From NCBI RefSeq assembly GCF_008831285.2, contig NC_045145.1, forward strand, positions 18,678,040 through 18,742,039: a DNA stretch of 64,000 bases. Reading direction: 5' to 3'. Numbering within the stretch: the first letter of the stretch is position 1; each line of letters starts with the position of its first letter. The DNA is from Nymphaea colorata. Taxonomy: Eukaryota > Streptophyta > Magnoliopsida > Nymphaeales > Nymphaeaceae. Under the pieces are notes generated by a model that saw only the letters and a list, made by a program, of their open reading frames with translations, did not search any database and was not told the origin of the DNA. Shown piece after piece: positions 11,575 to 22,960 of the stretch. The position numbers and the translations under genes were made by a program.

Positions 11575-14312
11575 ATGGTGATCACTACCACGATGCTCGT
11601 CCGAGATGGCGACCAATCTCTCAGCTCGACTTTTGCTTCCCGCTATGTCCGTTCCGCTCTCCCAAGGTCAAGAATCGCTACTCCTTGTTTGCGCCCACGG
11701 ATGGAGTACCACCCACGTTCTAAAAGACCTTCTTCTTCTTGTTCTTCTTCTTCTTGTGCAGGTTCAAGATGCCGGAGAGTCCGATACCGAAGGAGGCGGC
11801 ATACCAGATAATAAACGACGAGCTGATGCTGGACGGAAACCCCAGGCTGAACCTGGCGTCGTTCGTCACCACCTGGATGGAGCCGGAGTGCGACCGCCTC
11901 ATCATGTCCTCCATCAACAAGAACTACGTTGACATGGATGACTACCCCGTCACCACCGAGCTCCAGGCAAACTTTCACGACTCCTACCTCTGCAGTCTCC
12001 TTTATTAAGTTTTCGGTCCTTTATTCTTCACGGTCGCGCTTTTGGTCAATCGCAGAACCGGTGCGTGAACATGATCGCGCACCTCTTCCACTCGCCGTTG
12101 GGAGAGGCGGACGCGGCGGTGGGAGTGGGGACGGTGGGGTCGTCGGAGGCCATCATGCTGGCCGGCCTGGCGTTCAAAAGGAAGTGGCAGAACAGGAGGA
12201 AAGCGGAGGGGAAGCCCACCGACCGCCCCAACATCGTCGCCGGCGCCAACGCGCAGGTGTGCTGGGAGAAGTTCGCCCGCTACTTCGAGGTGGAGATGAA
12301 GGAGGTGAAGCTGAGTGAAGGCTACTACGTCATGGAACCCCACAAGGCCGTCGAGATGGTGGACGAGAACACCATCTGCGTCGCCGTCATGTTCGGCTCC
12401 ACCCTCAACGGCGAGTTCGAGGACGTCAAGCTCCTCAACGACCTACTTGCCGAGAAGAACAGGCAAACAGGGTAAGATACTAAGAGATCTTATATCAAAG
12501 GGACTATTGTGAGGATAAGTTTGCACTTTACACCCATTCCCATCTTCAACTAAATATCAAACCATATGAATCGATTCATCGTCTTGATCTATATAGTAAA
12601 TATGAGAAAACATATAGCAGGTTGTAAGCTTTTATGTGTTACATTGGCTTGAAACTGTGTAGAAGTATACTTCTTGACTCTTGAACGAGTCCAAACTTAA
12701 CTAAAGTGTGTTAGATCGGATCTCTCTCTATCAAGATGCCGGTAAGTGAGAAATTGTTTCTTCTTCTTCATGGGGAGCTGCAGGTGGGACACTCCCATTC
12801 ATGTGGACGCAGCTAGCGGTGGCTTCATCGCTCCTTTCATCTACCCAGAGTTGGAATGGGATTTCAGGCTGCCTCTAGTGAGGAGCATCAATGTCAGTGG
12901 GCACAAGTATGGACTCGTCTACGCTGGTGTGGGCTGGGTGGTATGGAGGAGCCAAGCTGACCTGCCTGATGAGCTCATATTCCATATTAACTATCTGGGT
13001 TCAGACCAGCCCACCTTCACTCTGAATTTCTCCAAGGGTAAAAAACGATGCCTCCATTTTCTTGTTTTACACTTGTACGTGCTTTCTTTGCTTACGTTTC
13101 TGATTTGCTCGATGGCCTTTGGGTTGCTGACCCAATTGTTGATTTGGTTGAATTCAGGTTCGAGCCAGATCATTGCCCAGTATTACCAACTCATTCGCCT
13201 CGGGTTCGAGGTAAGTTTTCTCCAAATATTGATTACTAAACGACCATGATATATAGTCTGCTGCCGTTTGTGCAAGTAGTGAACATGGGGTATAATATTT
13301 TCGACAGGTCGACCTCTCATTCACTTGTTTGGACTTGTTCTAAACTCAAAATGATCGTTCCCAACTTGGGTATTAGATGAACATGCGCCAAATACGTGCA
13401 TCACTAAAATATCTTTAGACCATATTGTCAGCAATTAATTACTTTTAAAAGAAATAAGCTGTGATCTAAGTTGAGCTCCTCTTCTATCGATAAGTCGATT
13501 TAAGCTTTTCGTTTTTCTTTGATCTATGTGATTTTAAGATATTTTTCTTGATTAATATGCCCAAGTAGGTAACAAAGATACAAGATCTCGAATGACCGAG
13601 GAGGAAATTTGTACAATGGAGCGTTTAAATTTTGGTGATAACAATAAGATTAAATTCCTTTATTTAAGCAATTAATTTGTGTAAATAATCAATCAGTTAA
13701 ACGAAACAAACAAAAGTTAATCGTGTTTTTATTGTCCCATTAAACTTGAGCTCGATTTGCTAAAATTTGCAAAGGTGAAGATAGAAATTTAGCACATAGC
13801 AATTCTTTAAGATGGCGTCCCTGAACATGCAATTTCAGGGCTACAAGAACATCATGGAGAACTGCACGGCGAACACCAAATCTCTGAGAGAAGCGATCGA
13901 GAAGATGGGCCGGTTTGAGATCCTTTCCAAAGAAGCCGGAGTTCCACTCGTAGCTTTCGCTCTCAAGGACAACAGCAAGTATAACGTCTTCGACATATCA
14001 CACAGCCTTCGGCGATACGGGTGGACGGTGCCGGCCTACACGATGCCGGAAAGCGTCAAGGACATCGCCCTCCTCCGTGTTGTCATCAGGGAGGATTTCA
14101 GCCGGAGCTTGGCAGAGAAATTAGTATCTGATTTGGAGAAAGTGCTGAAGGAATTGGACTCTCTTTCAGCGGCTGCTGTGGCTCCACCTGCCGACACCAC
14201 ACAGGGCAACGGCAAAGGTGAGATGAAGAAGAGTGTAGGGAAGGCCTGGGAAAAAGACAGCAAGAACTCGAAGAGGGTCGTTCCTGCGAGGAGGACCAGT
14301 GGACCATGCTAA
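11575..14312 (+). CDS. GAD: Glutamate decarboxylase (calmodulin-type plant GAD), 6 exons, 497 aa
   Basis: A cytosolic PLP enzyme that converts glutamate to GABA and CO2. Exons by reading frame: 11575-11666, 11762-11966, 12056-12471, 12784-13037, 13158-13210, 13839-14312 (TAA). They join to 497 residues, the usual plant GAD length. Visible landmarks are STFASRYVR near the N-terminus, [20 protein letters not shown], the [20 protein letters not shown] substrate and PLP region, HVDAASGGF, and the PLP-lysine motif NVSGHKYG with Lys at about residue 279. The C-terminal tail is basic with one Trp ([12 protein letters not shown]), the position where plant GADs bind Ca2+/calmodulin, but it is shorter in Lys clusters than in Arabidopsis GAD1. 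The ATG sits in AACCATGG, a good context. Intron 2 (11967-12055) begins with GC rather than GT. Exons 2-3 are strongly GC-biased at third positions, unlike the AT-rich last exon. No frame breaks seen. Confidence 0.95.
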
Positions 14313-16293
14313 CTGTGGAGCAACTGCAGCACCCTTTTGTTCTTCTTTTACCTCTTTCCAATTTGTTTAATGTACAGTGACTAGACTCTCTTCAGTACAC
14401 GTACATGGCAAGAATGTACAGAAACCAGGCGGTCATGTACTTGACATGAATGGTGGAGGTGAACGCCTCCTTTTTGGCTCGCGGCAATGACTGTACAAGT
14501 TTTTGGATGCATAGGTCATCTCTAGGCTTGTGGAAGTAGATCTTGTTATTTAGTGGTACGAGTGGGCAAAGAAGGATCTGTCTTTTACACACATGTTGAG
14601 ACTTGCCATCATCTTCATTTTACGTGACTTGCTTTTAATTTCTTGTGGTATCTACTTTGCTTGCCGGCTGTTGAGCAAGACGCAGAAATATTGGTCATCT
14701 TTAATTGATTTGGAAATGAAAGAGTGTGCCACCTTTGAAAGAACAAGAAAAATATTCTAAAGCTGCACTTTGTTCCGGAAAGTTATTTGTGCATTGGAAA
14801 GAAATTTCTTGAAACTTTTTTTCCTTTTTTACTAGAAAAATTGTACAGCTTTTCCTGTTTTCCCGTCCCCATGAAACGGATCCATCTTTTTCTCTTGGAA
14901 ATCGGTGTTTCCTGCACTTGGGAAGTTCTCCTCCTCCTCTCTTTCATCCCCATGAAATATCTTAGTTAGGGTCGTGGACCGTTGTAGTTGCCCATGTTTT
15001 TTTTTTTGTGCCGGCTGCTGATTGAATGGCTCATGGAAGTGTACTCGGTAGTGCAGTAACTTCTATCAGATTTAGGAAAGGGCATTCATTGAACAGATGC
15101 AGAAGGATATGTGAATTATAGGCGTTAATTAATGGGTTGTCTGAAAAGCTTTCCATTTTCTCTCACGACTTAACTCACACTCAAAAAGCTACCATCTCGA
15201 GCTCTTCATTTACTCTCTTTAGACTCACCACAATCATAAATGTGATATGTGATGCCGTATCTCTTGTATGCCTTTTCCCTTTCAATCAAATCTCCGACGT
15301 GACTCTTTATAAATACGCGTTGAACGACTGCAGTTTCTGAAGTTCGTGGTTTTAACTGGCCGCCACTGAAAATAAGTGGGAGTCAAAATGTTTTTGCCAA
15401 ATAAACGGACTAAGTTAACAAATGTCCTTTGTAACTAGATCGGTGCATGATATTGGTTGCATATAGGTGTGGCGTCGCTGGCCGGTGGACCTGCTGATTA
15501 TGTATCTGGTTGGCGTTACTTTTTTTAGATTGTAAACGGTGTCTGGGTAACATTCAATTGAAAAATATATTAAAAGTGTCGTCGAATTGAAAAGTATACT
15601 GTATGATGACAAAAGTCTACAAGTGGGTGTTATTCCTCTAGATTGTAAGCAGTGTAGGGCTATAGCGTTCGACATTCGAATTGAAAAGTATATTGTAAGA
15701 TCATTGAGGTTTTCTATCAGTCGTCAACCTCAAAAGCAAAGGAAAGGAAGGTGGTTTCAATTTATGACAAAGCACAAAAAATCATACAAACTTAAAACCC
15801 TGCCTACCAGCAATAGATGTTCTGGAGGATAGCCTCCTGTAAGAGGCATGCACTGCTCGCCATTCTCTTTGCACGTAACATTAGAGACTAAGTGAAACGG
15901 CGTTTGAATGGAGTAAGTGAAAATGAGAATTCTTTGATGCACAGGCTGATTCATTCTTTCGGCTGAATTGGTCGTCAACAAGTGAAAATATCAAAAGCTT
16001 TACCTTTTCAGAAAGAGCGAAAAAAAAACTAGTAGCAATAAAATAAGAACACTCTTAAAAATATTTAAAGATAGACATGGGGCAGTCCGATTTATAACAC
16101 TGATAGAACCCCACATATTAAATGCTCAGCTGGCGCATAATAAATTGAATGATGGGGATGAAATGATAAAAATGAGTTCAAAGTCGAAATAAAAAGGAAG
16201 CCCGTGTAAAAGACAAAGTTGAAAATACAAGAAAAAGGCGGGTGTACCGTTCGATGCGAATTTTACTATAAATATTTTTATGTTAAAATATTA

Positions 16294-16333
<40 letters not shown>

Positions 16334-16800
16334 ACAAATAAGTATAAAATAACATCAGTTAATGAAAAACAAACAAATATATGAAATAAAGTAAAAAATA
16401 AGTATAAAATTGAGATAGCAAAAAAAAATTATAAAATAATAATAAAAGCTTACGAATATATCAATTAACTTTAAATCTAAATAAAAAATAATCAAATATT
16501 TATAAAATAATATGATAATAGATAAATATATAAAATAACTGTAAACATAAAAAATAATATGTATGAAATAATAAAATATTTATATAATAATAATATAATA
16601 ATATTAAAAATATAAAAATATATTTTTTTTGCTTAAAAAATATTAATCATATGTACTGGTAAATTTTACAATTTTACAATTTTTTCAAATTTTTTATTCT
16701 TCTTTTTTATTCGTCATTGGTTTGGTTTTTTTGGTGTACACACAAAATTACATGCACCAATACAAATACGAAAACGACTTATATAACTAGCTTCGATTCG
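14313..16800. other. GAD 3' flank and AT-rich spacer
   Basis: The first about 300 bp after the GAD stop are probably its 3' UTR. No further gene is recognised. From 16020 to 16700 the DNA is almost entirely A and T (mixed ataaaat repeats), with a (TA)n tract at 16296-16328. Confidence 0.4.
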
Positions 16801-16801
16801 A

Positions 16802-16809
16802 TATAAGAG
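16802..16809 (+). promoter_or_regulatory. Candidate TATA box of the P450 gene
   Basis: TATAAGAG lies 34 bp before the ATG at 16836. A six-codon open frame (ATG at 16815, stop 16833-16835) sits between them and abuts the P450 start. Normal TATA-to-start spacing would place transcription start near 16830-16835, so the ATG at 16836 would be almost at the cap. A downstream ATG (16839, 16920 or 17007) is then more likely to be used. Confidence 0.4.
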
Positions 16810-16835
16810 CGCACAATGAAATCACCGGCGTTGTA

Positions 16836-18491
16836 ATGATGTCAAGAGTCCTGGAGAACCTCCAAGGCCTCCTGCATTTTTTCGATGCATTGAAGTTGAA
16901 TTCAACATCTTCAATGTTAATGTCAAGAGTTCTAGAGAACCTCGAATGGGCACAAGGCCTTGTACGTTCTTATCGACCAGTTCACTTGAAGTTTTCTGCG
17001 TCTTCAATGTTGTTCAGGGTCGTAAAGAACCTTCAAGGGCCAGAACTATGGCTCTCTTTGTTCTTGTTCTTCATCTTCAAACTGTACTTCAAACAAAGGA
17101 ACAAGCCCGTCTGGAGTTGGCCCCTCTTGAAAAGTGTCCCTTCCGTGCTAGCCAACTCCCACAGGCTCCATGACTGGTTAAGCGGTCTTCTCGCAGCCGG
17201 CGGAGGCACCTTAATGTTTTACGTGCCTGCCATGCAAGCGGTCGTCACGAGCGACCCGAGAAACATAGAGTTCATACTCAAGTCCAATTTCGAGAATTTC
17301 CCCAAGGGAAAGGAGTTCAGCAAAGTATTCTCGAAGCTCATGGGCTCGGGAATCTTCAACTCGGACGCAGAATCATGGAAGGTTCAAAGGAAGATCGCCA
17401 ACGTTCACATTCATTCCAAGCTCTTCCGCCAGTTTATGGCTCGAACGACCCAAGACATCGTCGAGACGCAGCTCATTCCGATCCTAAAACGATGCGCTCA
17501 ATCCCCATCGCCCATTGACCTCCAAGACATCTTATTGAGATTCACGTTCGATGCCACATGCACGGCCGTGTTTGGCGAAAACCCTCGTTGCCTTTCTCCC
17601 GATTTACCGAGCGTCCCGTTTGCGGAAGCCATTAACGAGGCCATGGAAGCTATAGTGTTCAAGTACGTCCTTCCTGCAAGCTGGTGGCGGACGCTTCGCT
17701 GGTTGAATCTTTGGAAAGCAAGGAAATTTTCCGAAGCCATAGTGGTGATCGACGAATTCGTCGCACGTCAGATCAAGCTTCGAAAGGAAGAGGAGGTCCG
17801 AGGCGGCGACCTTCTATCAATATATGCAGAAAAATCCGATGAAGTGACGTTTCTAAGAGATACGGCAGTCAATTTCCTAATCGCCGGCCGGGACACCTCG
17901 GGAACTGCTCTGAGCTGGTTCTTTTGGAACCTCGCGAATCATCCCCACGTGGAGGCGAAGATTCTGGAAGAGTTGAGGGAGGTGCTGAGGGAGAAGACGA
18001 GGGAGAGCCTGAAACCCGACGATTTAGACAAGTTGGTGTACCTCCACGCAGCACTGAGCGAAAGTCTGAGGCTGTACCCTTCTGTTCCTATTGGCCAGAA
18101 AGGGGTCATAAAGGAAGCAACGCTTCCTAGTGGGACTGTGGTGAAGCCAGGAATGGTCATTTTTTACCTGATTTACGCAGTGGGGAGGATGGAATGGGTG
18201 TGGGGAAAGGATTGCATGGAATTCAAGCCGGAGAGATGGATAGATGAAAACGGAAAACTGAGGCACGAGAACAACAGCTACAGGTTTCTTGCTTTCAATG
18301 GAGGGCCGAGGACCTGTATAGGTAAGGATGTGGCTTTTGTGCAGATGAAGTTTGCTGCTGCCTTGGTCTTGCTCAACTTTGAGGTAAGGGTGGTGGAAGG
18401 ACACCCTGTTGCGCCGCTCACTTCCGTCATCTTGAACATGAAGCGCGGGTTAATGGTCACGGTGAAGGAGAGGACTAAAGTGGAGGGCTAG
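16836..18491 (+). CDS. Cytochrome P450, CYP86 clan, CYP96-like; intronless
   Basis: A haem monooxygenase of the type that hydroxylates long aliphatic chains (CYP96 members include the midchain alkane hydroxylase of cuticle wax); the substrate here is inferred only. One frame of 551 codons holds the membrane anchor (LWLSLFLFFIFKLYF, about residues 71-85), the WPLL..SVPSVLAN proline-rich hinge, SNFENFPKG and SGIFNSDAESWKVQRK typical of CYP96/CYP86, I-helix AGRDTSG, K-helix ESLRL, FKPERW, and haem loop FNGGPRTCIG with Cys at about residue 494. The absence of introns fits this clan. The N-terminus from the first ATG is unusually long and consists of an in-frame repeat. Starting at the ATG at 17007 gives 494 residues, the normal P450 length, and places the anchor near the start. 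I prefer 17007 but report the full frame. ER membrane location expected. Assignment to CYP96 rather than CYP94 or CYP704 is by recalled sequence style. Confidence 0.88.
   Translation: MMSRVLENLQGLLHFFDALKLNSTSSMLMSRVLENLEWAQGLVRSYRPVHLKFSASSMLFRVVKNLQGPELWLSLFLFFIFKLYFKQRNKPVWSWPLLKSVPSVLANSHRLHDWLSGLLAAGGGTLMFYVPAMQAVVTSDPRNIEFILKSNFENFPKGKEFSKVFSKLMGSGIFNSDAESWKVQRKIANVHIHSKLFRQFMARTTQDIVETQLIPILKRCAQSPSPIDLQDILLRFTFDATCTAVFGENPRCLSPDLPSVPFAEAINEAMEAIVFKYVLPASWWRTLRWLNLWKARKFSEAIVVIDEFVARQIKLRKEEEVRGGDLLSIYAEKSDEVTFLRDTAVNFLIAGRDTSGTALSWFFWNLANHPHVEAKILEELREVLREKTRESLKPDDLDKLVYLHAALSESLRLYPSVPIGQKGVIKEATLPSGTVVKPGMVIFYLIYAVGRMEWVWGKDCMEFKPERWIDENGKLRHENNSYRFLAFNGGPRTCIGKDVAFVQMKFAAALVLLNFEVRVVEGHPVAPLTSVILNMKRGLMVTVKERTKVEG
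16839..17050 (+). repeat. In-frame tandem repeat at the 5' end of the P450 frame
   Basis: Unit 1 (16839-16919, 81 bp) and unit 2 (16920-17012, 93 bp) both start ATGTCAAGAGT and end TCTTCAATGTT plus one base. A third partial unit starts at 17013 (TTCAGGGTCGTAAAGAACCT). In protein they read MSRVLENL..SSML, MSRVLENL..SSML and FRVVKNLQG. All unit lengths are multiples of three. Unit 3 joins directly to the membrane anchor, so the upstream units are duplications of the original N-terminal coding segment. Confidence 0.85.
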
Positions 18492-19209
18492 GTGCTTAAG
18501 ATCAGGATCTGAGCTTAGCTTTTACTGTTTAACTTATAACTATATACCAGTACAGGTGGTCTGTGTTTGTTCCATAGCTTTGACTAATATTTATCTACAT
18601 ATATTTCAGCATAGATCTTTTGCTAGTTCCTGATTATGTCTGCTAAAATGTCATATGTACTTTGCATGCAAATAAGTTTTAGGAATAGAAGCTTTCTTGC
18701 GCCTTTGTTTCAGGCGACGTGTGATACAGTAAATTAAACCAACATGGCTCACTCTCTTCTTCCAAGGGCGGTTTCTTTTGTGTTCTTGGCTATCCCATTA
18801 AGGACGGAAATTTTTGTCGGTGAAAGGCTAATCGTTTCACTCATGAACTACAAACGGCAGGGTAGAAGGGAGAAGCGCTTTGGCTTCTTTCTTATCTGCT
18901 CCCCTCTTTTCCCTCCTCCAATTGTAGACAATTGATTGGATGGATGAGAGATTCCCTACCTTGAGACCACTCGATCAACTAATCGAATTAACTAAAAAAA
19001 CCTAAGAGATGTGATTTAGTTGCATGGTTATTTATAAATGAAAAAGTTGCCACTAAAAGTGACAATGACGTTACCTTGGGGAAGGGCGAGGGTCCAACTT
19101 TGTCTTTCAACCAAAGACACATTTTTCTAATCATAATTGTGGGTGAGCAAGAGCTTAACGATTCGTCACAAAATGAAATCTCAGTCTCTTTCATTCCCCT
19201 TCTCCAAGA

Positions 19210-19690
19210 TTATAGGGTATGTTAAGACCGTAGTATGTAGCGTTTCAAAACTTTAGTAAGTTTTAAAGATGGTGAGGAATGTTCAAGGTTGTATAAAAAA
19301 AGTTGTTAAAATAGTGGGTTATTTTGGTTTCTAATTTTTTCAAGTTGAAATTGAAACTATTAAGAGCATCTTGGGATTTGTCGGACTAGGAACTTGAACT
19401 TGGAAGTGGGTCGAGCCATTAATAGCATGAGAGTATGGATCAACACTCAAACCTAAGGTCTCACTTGTGTCGATACATGTGCTTTAAGGGGACTAGATGT
19501 AACACCTCAAACGTTTAGTTACACATTTAACATTATACATTATAAGAGATCTTCGATGGTTTATAAAGGTTTATAAAAAGAGTTATTAAAATAGTTGATT
19601 GTCATGATTCTTTTAACATTTTTGAAGTTGAAATGGAAACTAGAACCCGAGTTTGAGAATAGGTCGAGCCATTATTATTAAAGCATTACG
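19210..19690. repeat. Dispersed repeat, copy 2
   Basis: Shares with 1327-1640 the ordered words gttgttaaa.tggtgggttgtt, 'ggactaggaacttgaactt', 'gtgggtcg', 'tgtaacacctcaaa' and 'gatcttcgatggtttataaa'. The block itself contains two internal versions (around 19290 and 19570), like copy 1. The internal duplication in both copies suggests a terminal repeat structure. Confidence 0.45.
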
Positions 19691-20656
19691 ATCCCACCAT
19701 TCACATCAATCAAATAACACCGGCTTAAATAGTGTCAGCTATACTAAAGCCCTTGGAGCTTATCCTCAGTTGCACCCAAATAAACCCTTAATAAATGCCG
19801 TCAGTTGCTTGGGAAAAGGAAGCTAACGTTGTTGGACAAGTTACTTAGACTAGAGCACATATAGACTTAGGCTTAATGGGAGACTTTTTTTGGGTGAATA
19901 ACAAATGACTGCCCAAGTTTTACTGCGCGGCAAGTTTTACCTTAACTTTCAAATTGAATCATTTCCCAAGTACTTTACAAAACTAGCCTACCCAAAACAA
20001 AATATTTCAAAAATATCAAAAACCCCTTCTCCAAGCAGAATAGGGAGACCTGTCAACTCTCCTTAGACAGAGGGGTTTGAGAATCTGATTGGTAACTGTC
20101 ACACTCTCAATTAAGGCTTGGCTTTGCAATCGGGGTAGCCCGGCCGGTAGCAAGGTTCAACAAAGTCGGGCTGGGTTCTCTCAAAGCTTTTGCCGGTGAT
20201 CTAAGTCTAGCCCACATAGTTATCGGGTTGGGCAGACTATCAACTTTATACCCATCGGTACCCGGTTTCATGTCCATTCATATTTGAAACCTTATATTTC
20301 ATATTTTAATATCTCAAAAACCCTTAGCGACAAGTTGAGAGCTTTTAAGAGTCATCGGCATCATATGAAGCATTTCTAAGTGCGCTATCAGCAACACATG
20401 AAGATTATCTAGAGGAGTCATCGGAGATGCACCAAAAGTTTTTAAGTAAGCTGATTGCAAGTGTCATATAATGATGAATGTGTGTATATATATAAACTAA
20501 ATGTGATGGTTGTTGAAAGACTAAAAATTAAAAAAAACAGCCAACAAAAAAGATCATTCTAGGAGTATTAGCAACAGCATATAGCATAGTAACAGTTTAT
20601 AATAGTTTTAGCGACAATTTATTAGTTTTTCAACACATAAAAATTAACGGCAATTG

Positions 20657-20659
<3 letters not shown>

Positions 20660-20697
<38 letters not shown>
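20660..20697. repeat. (TA)n microsatellite
   Basis: About 38 bp of alternating TA. Confidence 0.9.
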
Positions 20698-20700
<3 letters not shown>

Positions 20701-21619
20701 TGAGTGTGTCCTCCAAGCTTTATTTCCTTTTAAACTTTCCGTCCAAAACCATATATACCAATCATGGAAGATCATTAATTTTACACGATTGGCAGCTGAA
20801 GGTCATCTCACACAGGGTTTTTGGATGGCTGTCAGTGTCATCATATCAAAAGCTTCTCGCACATCTGATGAATTGAATTTTCTTACCAAGAACTAATAAA
20901 ATAAGGTAAATTTTGACGAATTAATGGGCGAGGGACTGAAATTCGGGAAGCGATTGGACCTTGCTTTCCAATTGATCACGTATATCACCCGTATATATAT
21001 AAATCTGGCTACCTTTCACATGAAATGTCGGTTGCTCCGTTCGTTCCATAGATGCCTGACGTTGACACTTTTAAGTTGAAGACGATAGGAAACGAAGGTT
21101 GGGGGGCTTACTTACTCCACAAAGAAACTCTTTAATGAGTAAACCAAGGGCGCGCGGAAGTGGAGCCAAAGGAGCTAAGTTGGCCAACAGCCTTGCCGTC
21201 CAATTTAATAGGCCAGATTTCCCACATTTACACATGGCAAAGTTCTAATCCCTTCTGCACCATATTAGATTCAGTAAGTTTTTTTCTCACCCGGTTTTTG
21301 GAATTAATATATGAAATTGAAGGCATTAAGCTCAACAAACATTTTTATAAAATTTCACGACCACATGCTACCATAAAACAATGATATCTGGCCGAACAAA
21401 TTTAAGTTCATACCATGTTATAACCCAAAATCATTCACAAAAAAAAAAAAAAAAGTTCAACACGAAGATTGAAGAACCAACCTTTTGATCGTTTGGCCGT
21501 TCAAAAATGATAAAGAATACATGCACTTGTTAGAAAAACACATAACCGTCAATAAGAAGAAGAAAGAAGAGAAAGAAAATAAAGAAGAAGAAGAAAGGTT
21601 CGGGCAGAGTTAATAATTC

Positions 21620-22105
21620 GGGAAAACATTTACACATGCGAGAGAAACGTCGGTAAATACCTCACTTAAAAAACGTCTGGTAAATCTCTGCGGCAACTTT
21701 ACCGACGTTCGATGTGCATTAGTGAGAGTGACATTAACGACGTTTCGACAAAACACATCGATAAAGATAGAGTTATACAAACGAACGCGGAGGACATTGG
21801 CAATTCTTTGCCGAAGAACAATTTTAGTGACGCAAGCATGATCATGGATCGGTAAATTATTTTTTTTTCGACATCTGCAAAATGGACGTCAGTAAGTAAG
21901 TTTTTACCGTCGTTCATTATCAGACATCGATAAAAGTTAATTGTTTGGCGACGTTTACAAACGCTCAACTTCAACGACATCCTACCAGCACACGTCAATG
22001 AAAGCTGCTTTTGCATCAACGTTCTTCATCAGATGTCAGTAAAAGTGGCTTTTCATTGAAGTTCATTTTCCCATATGTGGTGACCTTTTTTTTTTTTTGG
22101 TAGTG
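21620..22105. mobile_element. CACTA (En/Spm-like) transposon end with subterminal repeats
   Basis: The segment ends in a T-run followed by GGTAGTG at 22099-22105, whose complement CACTACC plus A-run is the classic CACTA terminus. Inside lie about ten variants of a 10-12 bp word in both orientations (cgtcggtaaa, accgacgttc, aacgacgttt, catcgataaa, cgtcagtaa, ccgtcgttc, gcgacgttta, cgtcaatgaaa, tgtcagtaaaa), as expected for the subterminal transposase-binding repeats of this superfamily. A matching left CACTA terminus was not found, so the element is truncated or its other end lies outside what I could resolve. No transposase frame. Confidence 0.65.
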
Positions 22106-22614
22106 TTTAGGGATCATGTTGAAGTCAATTTCCTTGGAAACATGATCATGATTTTTTAGGCATTTGATATTTTAATCTCCCTTTTCATATATCTTTCTTA
22201 ATGTGCATGAAAGTTTTTTTTTTCTTGAAAAAAAAAATGTGAATTACGTCAAAAAAATTATTTGGTCCATTTTCACCTAATTTAGCTCATGCAATTTATA
22301 CAGTTATTTTAACATCTCCTTTTTGTCTCTCTCTCACTGAAAAAATGCATTTTTTCCATTCCAAGTAGTGTATTCATCTTATTAATTCATTTTTATTTCA
22401 TCATTTGTTTAGGCTAGTGTATACGTATTGGAAGGAAACAATTCCGTATAAATGACGAACTTAACTCTAACACGGGGGCAGGAATAAATTACGGAAATTT
22501 TTCATTGCCACTTTGAACATGGAACAATTTTTTTCGGGCCATTTGACATATTCTTACTTCATCAGACTGTCTGTTTTTCTCCACAGTTATTGTTATTATT
22601 GCATATATGCACTA

Positions 22615-22960
22615 TTACGGTGCAAATCTGCTGGGAGTGTGGGAAAAATGACAAGAATGCGTACAAGGCTCCCACTGTTGCCTCATGCAAAGAAAAGATG
22701 CGTACAAGACTCCAACTCTCGCCTTGGATAAATCTAACTCTAGTAAAATTGAAGCTCCTCTGTCCTTGTCAAGACTATTGAACAACTCATGAACTAATTT
22801 TTTTTTGCTCTGATCCTCGCAAATGACTCTTGCAATAACACATCTCAAACGATCCACCATAATCTTGGTGATAATTTTCTAAGGGCAATTACAGAGCGAT
22901 ATAGGCCGAATGTCCATTTTATCTTAGCAGCATGAATCTACTGGTTTAAAAGAAATGTGT
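22615..22960 (-). pseudogene. Degenerate LINE (L1-type) reverse-transcriptase fragment
   Basis: The minus strand reads IRPISLCN, then in the same direction KIITKIMVDRLRCVIARVIC, EDQS, and HELFNSLDKD..ILLELDLSKARV. This follows the LINE RT core order FRPISLCN..YKIITK..NRL...ISEDQSAF..HEL.....MALKLDMSKAYDRV. The text between IRPISLCN and KIITK is interrupted by a stop, and the stretch between EDQS and HEL is shortened. It is therefore a dead fragment of a non-LTR retrotransposon. Its 5' and 3' limits are not defined. Confidence 0.65.

Larger units (their letters stand above)
18492..21600. other. No gene; repeat-rich spacer
   Basis: After the P450 3' flank, this stretch holds dispersed repeat copy 2 (19210-19690), a segment with 'cccggccggtag' and 'gggtacccgg'-like words near 20125-20265, and a (TA)n tract at 20660-20697. 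No coding sequence recognised. Confidence 0.4.

Noticed and set aside
11643-11978. Minus-strand frames across GAD exons
   Set aside because: Shadows of the GC-rich GAD coding sequence on the opposite strand.
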